Below, one piece after another: positions 62,413 through 64,000 of a DNA stretch of 64,000 bases (the first letter of the stretch is position 1; every line of letters begins with the position of its first letter). Position numbers and translations under genes: made by a program. The stretch lies in NCBI RefSeq assembly GCF_030348825.1, contig NZ_JAUCES010000005.1:2170001-2234000 (forward strand). Reading direction: 5' to 3'. A model generated the notes under the pieces. The model was not told the DNA's origin, did no database searches, and saw nothing but the letters and a program-made list of their open reading frames with translations. The DNA is from Fictibacillus sp. b24. Lineage in GTDB: Bacteria; Bacillota; Bacilli; Bacillales; Fictibacillaceae.

Positions 62413-63186
62413 TTATTTTAATAATCCATAACGAATACGCCATTTTTCTTTTTTTGTCGTTCCTTCTATTGCAATCAGCTTGCTTCTGCCAAATCCTCGT
62501 ACTGAAAGCTCGTCTCCCTCCATAACTTCAGCTGCCACTTGTTCAGTAACTTTATGGTTCAATTTCACACGTCCTTGCTGAATGAATGGAGACGCTTTTG
62601 CACGTGACAAGTTATATATTTCAGCCACGATGACGTCAAGCCGCAGTGATGATACAGTACCGTTTCTTTCGTCATATTCTGTTTTCGATTCAATTAATTC
62701 GTTTTCTTTGATAGGAAGAAGCTTTACACCTGTTTTTCCTATCTTTGTTAAATTGAGTTCAATGAATCCTGCAATCTCAGCAGCACATATAAACTGAACG
62801 TTATCCCCTGAAATTAAAATATCGCCATACTTTCCTCGTTTTACACCGATGTTCATTAACGCACCTAGAACGTCTCTATGTTCAATGGAAGAAAACTTTG
62901 AGGGATACTCAATGTCATAACAAACCATTTGGAAGTCTTCGTTTTTAGCATCCAAATAATCTGGATACAAAAACGCACGTTTTCGTTCAGAAAAAGAAGA
63001 GCCTCCCCATAAAGAGAGGCGAACATCCGTATCATGACCAACGATCGTTTTAATAATTTCTTGTTCACGCGGATCTAGGAAATCAGTCAGCTTTGGGCTG
63101 TATCGCTCTGTCACTTCTGACTTCCAATTTAATACACGATCAACAAACTCATGTTCTTCTGGTCTATAATGCTGGTAAATACTCAT
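62413..63186 (-). CDS. ylmH: S4-domain RNA-binding protein YlmH (RqcP2)
   Basis: A 257-residue protein with an N-terminal region containing LTDFLDPREQEII and a C-terminal S4 domain (about 180-245, SLRLDVIVAEIYNLSRAKAS). It lies between ylmG and divIVA in most Firmicutes. B. subtilis YlmH (RqcP2) can act in alanine tailing on stalled 50S subunits, alongside RqcH, which is encoded 20 kb away in this window. The ribosome-binding site is weak (AAGG). Confidence 0.95.
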   Translation of the reverse strand: MSIYQHYRPEEHEFVDRVLNWKSEVTERYSPKLTDFLDPREQEIIKTIVGHDTDVRLSLWGGSSFSERKRAFLYPDYLDAKNEDFQMVCYDIEYPSKFSSIEHRDVLGALMNIGVKRGKYGDILISGDNVQFICAAEIAGFIELNLTKIGKTGVKLLPIKENELIESKTEYDERNGTVSSLRLDVIVAEIYNLSRAKASPFIQQGRVKLNHKVTEQVAAEVMEGDELSVRGFGRSKLIAIEGTTKKEKWRIRYGLLK

Positions 63187-63195
63187 ACGGCAGCC

Positions 63196-63477
63196 TTATA
63201 GCGAACGAGCGATCATGTCTGCTATCGCACTTACTCCAAAACGGGCAAAGTGCAGCGCCATTAAAGCTACGATAGGCGAAAGGTCAATCATGCCAAGCGG
63301 CGGAATAATCTTTCGGAACGGAGATAAATATGGTTCCACAAGCCTTGCAATAACTTGGCCAATTGATGACTCACGAGCATTTGGAAACCAAGATAAAAGT
63401 ATGTATCCTATTATCATGTAATAGTAGATTTGAATAAGTGTTAGTACAACATCTTCAATTGCATAAATCATGTTCAA
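63196..63477 (-). CDS. ylmG: YggT-family membrane protein YlmG
   Basis: A 93-residue integral membrane protein with two membrane segments: YYYMIIGYILLSWF near residue 20 and IVALMALHFARFGVSAIA near the C-terminus, and the loop VEPYLSPFRKIIPPLGMIDLSPI that marks the YggT family. The role is unclear; it is conserved next to sepF. A TTG start at 63477 is supported by AGGTGA six bases upstream; the next ATG is two codons later. Confidence 0.93.
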   Translation of the reverse strand: MNMIYAIEDVVLTLIQIYYYMIIGYILLSWFPNARESSIGQVIARLVEPYLSPFRKIIPPLGMIDLSPIVALMALHFARFGVSAIADMIARSL

Positions 63478-63496
63478 TAATCTTCACCTGCCTGAT

Positions 63497-63919
63497 TTAA
63501 TCTTCGTCCATCATTTCTGAAATTGTACCGGATACATCAACATTTTCTGGTGTGCACAAAAATGTGTTTGGTCCTAGCTTTTGAATATCCCCACCAATCG
63601 CATAAACAGTTCCTGATAAAAAGTCTACGATTCGCTTTGCTTGATCATGCGGAATTCTTTGCAAATTCATAACAACTGCTCTTCGATTTTTTAATTGATC
63701 AGCAATGTCTTGAGCTTCCGCATAAACACGAGGCTCTACTAGAACAACTTTAACCTGTTGCTGAATGCTTTGAAGACTTACAACGTTCGGCTTCCCTTTT
63801 TTCGTATGAGAAGGTGTAATCTCTTCTTCTTCAGCTACTGAGTCATCTTCATACTCGTTTTCATACTCATAATCGGTCTCAAGATCAAAAAAGCGCTTGA
63901 ATTTCGTTTTAATTCCCAT
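63497..63919 (-). CDS. sepF: Cell division protein SepF
   Basis: Membrane-bound protein that bundles FtsZ filaments and helps septum formation. The 140 residues have an N-terminal amphipathic membrane helix ([14 protein letters not shown]), an acidic linker and the SepF core [20 protein letters not shown] with [28 protein letters not shown] site precedes the ATG. It lies between ylmE and ylmG, as in B. subtilis. Confidence 0.97.
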   Translation of the reverse strand: MGIKTKFKRFFDLETDYEYENEYEDDSVAEEEEITPSHTKKGKPNVVSLQSIQQQVKVVLVEPRVYAEAQDIADQLKNRRAVVMNLQRIPHDQAKRIVDFLSGTVYAIGGDIQKLGPNTFLCTPENVDVSGTISEMMDED

Positions 63920-63931
63920 TTATTCCACCTC

Positions 63932-64000
63932 CTAAAATTCTTTTCCCACTAAGTTCGTCCCAATTCGAATAAAAGTTGCTCCTTCTTCAACGGCAATTAA
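63932..64000 (-). CDS. ylmE: YggS-family pyridoxal phosphate-binding protein YlmE, C-terminal end only
   Basis: Only the last 22 codons lie in the window, reading LIAVEEGATFIRIGTNLVGK and two more residues before a TAG. The EGATFIRIGTNLVG pattern is the C-terminal signature of the YggS/YBL036c family, which binds pyridoxal phosphate and helps keep its level steady. The position before sepF agrees with B. subtilis ylmE. The rest of the gene is beyond the right edge. Confidence 0.85.
   Translation of the reverse strand, partial: LIAVEEGATFIRIGTNLVGKEF

Overview
The window is a stretch of chromosome from a low-GC, endospore-forming member of the Bacillaceae. Gene content and order match the Bacillus subtilis ylmE-to-ylqG region read backwards, so almost every gene lies on the minus strand and transcription runs from high to low coordinates. 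A 26-codon spoVM gene, divIVA, remA and fapR point to a Bacillus-like spore former. The repeat families remind me of Fictibacillus-type genomes, but the genus cannot be fixed from the sequence alone.

Layout from the upstream (right) end: 63932-61827 holds the cell-division cluster ylmE(partial)-sepF-ylmG-ylmH-divIVA. 61800-58696 is ileS behind an isoleucine T-box. 58324-56953 is lspA-rluD family. 56933-45109 is the complete pyrimidine operon pyrR-pyrP-pyrB-pyrC-carA-carB-pyrK-pyrD-pyrF-pyrE with three PyrR-type attenuators, followed by a methyltransferase gene that looks co-transcribed. rqcH (plus strand) and a calcium-type P-ATPase gene (minus) diverge at about 42.3-42.4 kb. Then comes a 25-copy 20-bp tandem array (39.0-39.5 kb). 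From 38.8 to 25.8 kb runs a dense housekeeping series: remA-gmk-rpoZ, coaBC-priA-def-fmt-rsmB-rlmN-prpC-prkC-rsgA-rpe. A TPP riboswitch controls thiT-thiN, followed by spoVM. rpmB (plus) and yloU-fakA (minus) diverge near 23.2 kb. sdaAB-sdaAA-recG leads into the FapR-controlled lipid operon fapR-plsX-fabD-fabG-acpP, then rnc, a small plus-strand DUF1128 gene, and smc-ftsY. ylxM-ffh-rpsP-khpA, rimM-trmD, rplS-lepB-rbgA and rnhB-ylqG(partial) close the window.

The genes serve translation and ribosome maturation, protein export (ffh, ftsY, lepB, lspA), chromosome organisation and division (smc, divIVA, sepF), lipid synthesis, pyrimidine synthesis, and ribosome-associated quality control (rqcH, ylmH). 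Regulation visible in the DNA includes an Ile T-box, a TPP riboswitch, PyrR attenuators, a FapR operator and several clear sigma-A promoters.

No prophage, transposase, CRISPR array, toxin-antitoxin pair or biosynthetic cluster was found. What the housekeeping annotation does not explain is intergenic: six copies of a ~130-bp imperfect palindrome (two carrying secondary insertions), a 20-bp x 25 perfect tandem array ending beside a strong hairpin, and a degenerate 21-bp-period array that shares its core motif. Several of these sit exactly where B. subtilis carries a gene that is missing here (ylqD, ylyA, yloC).
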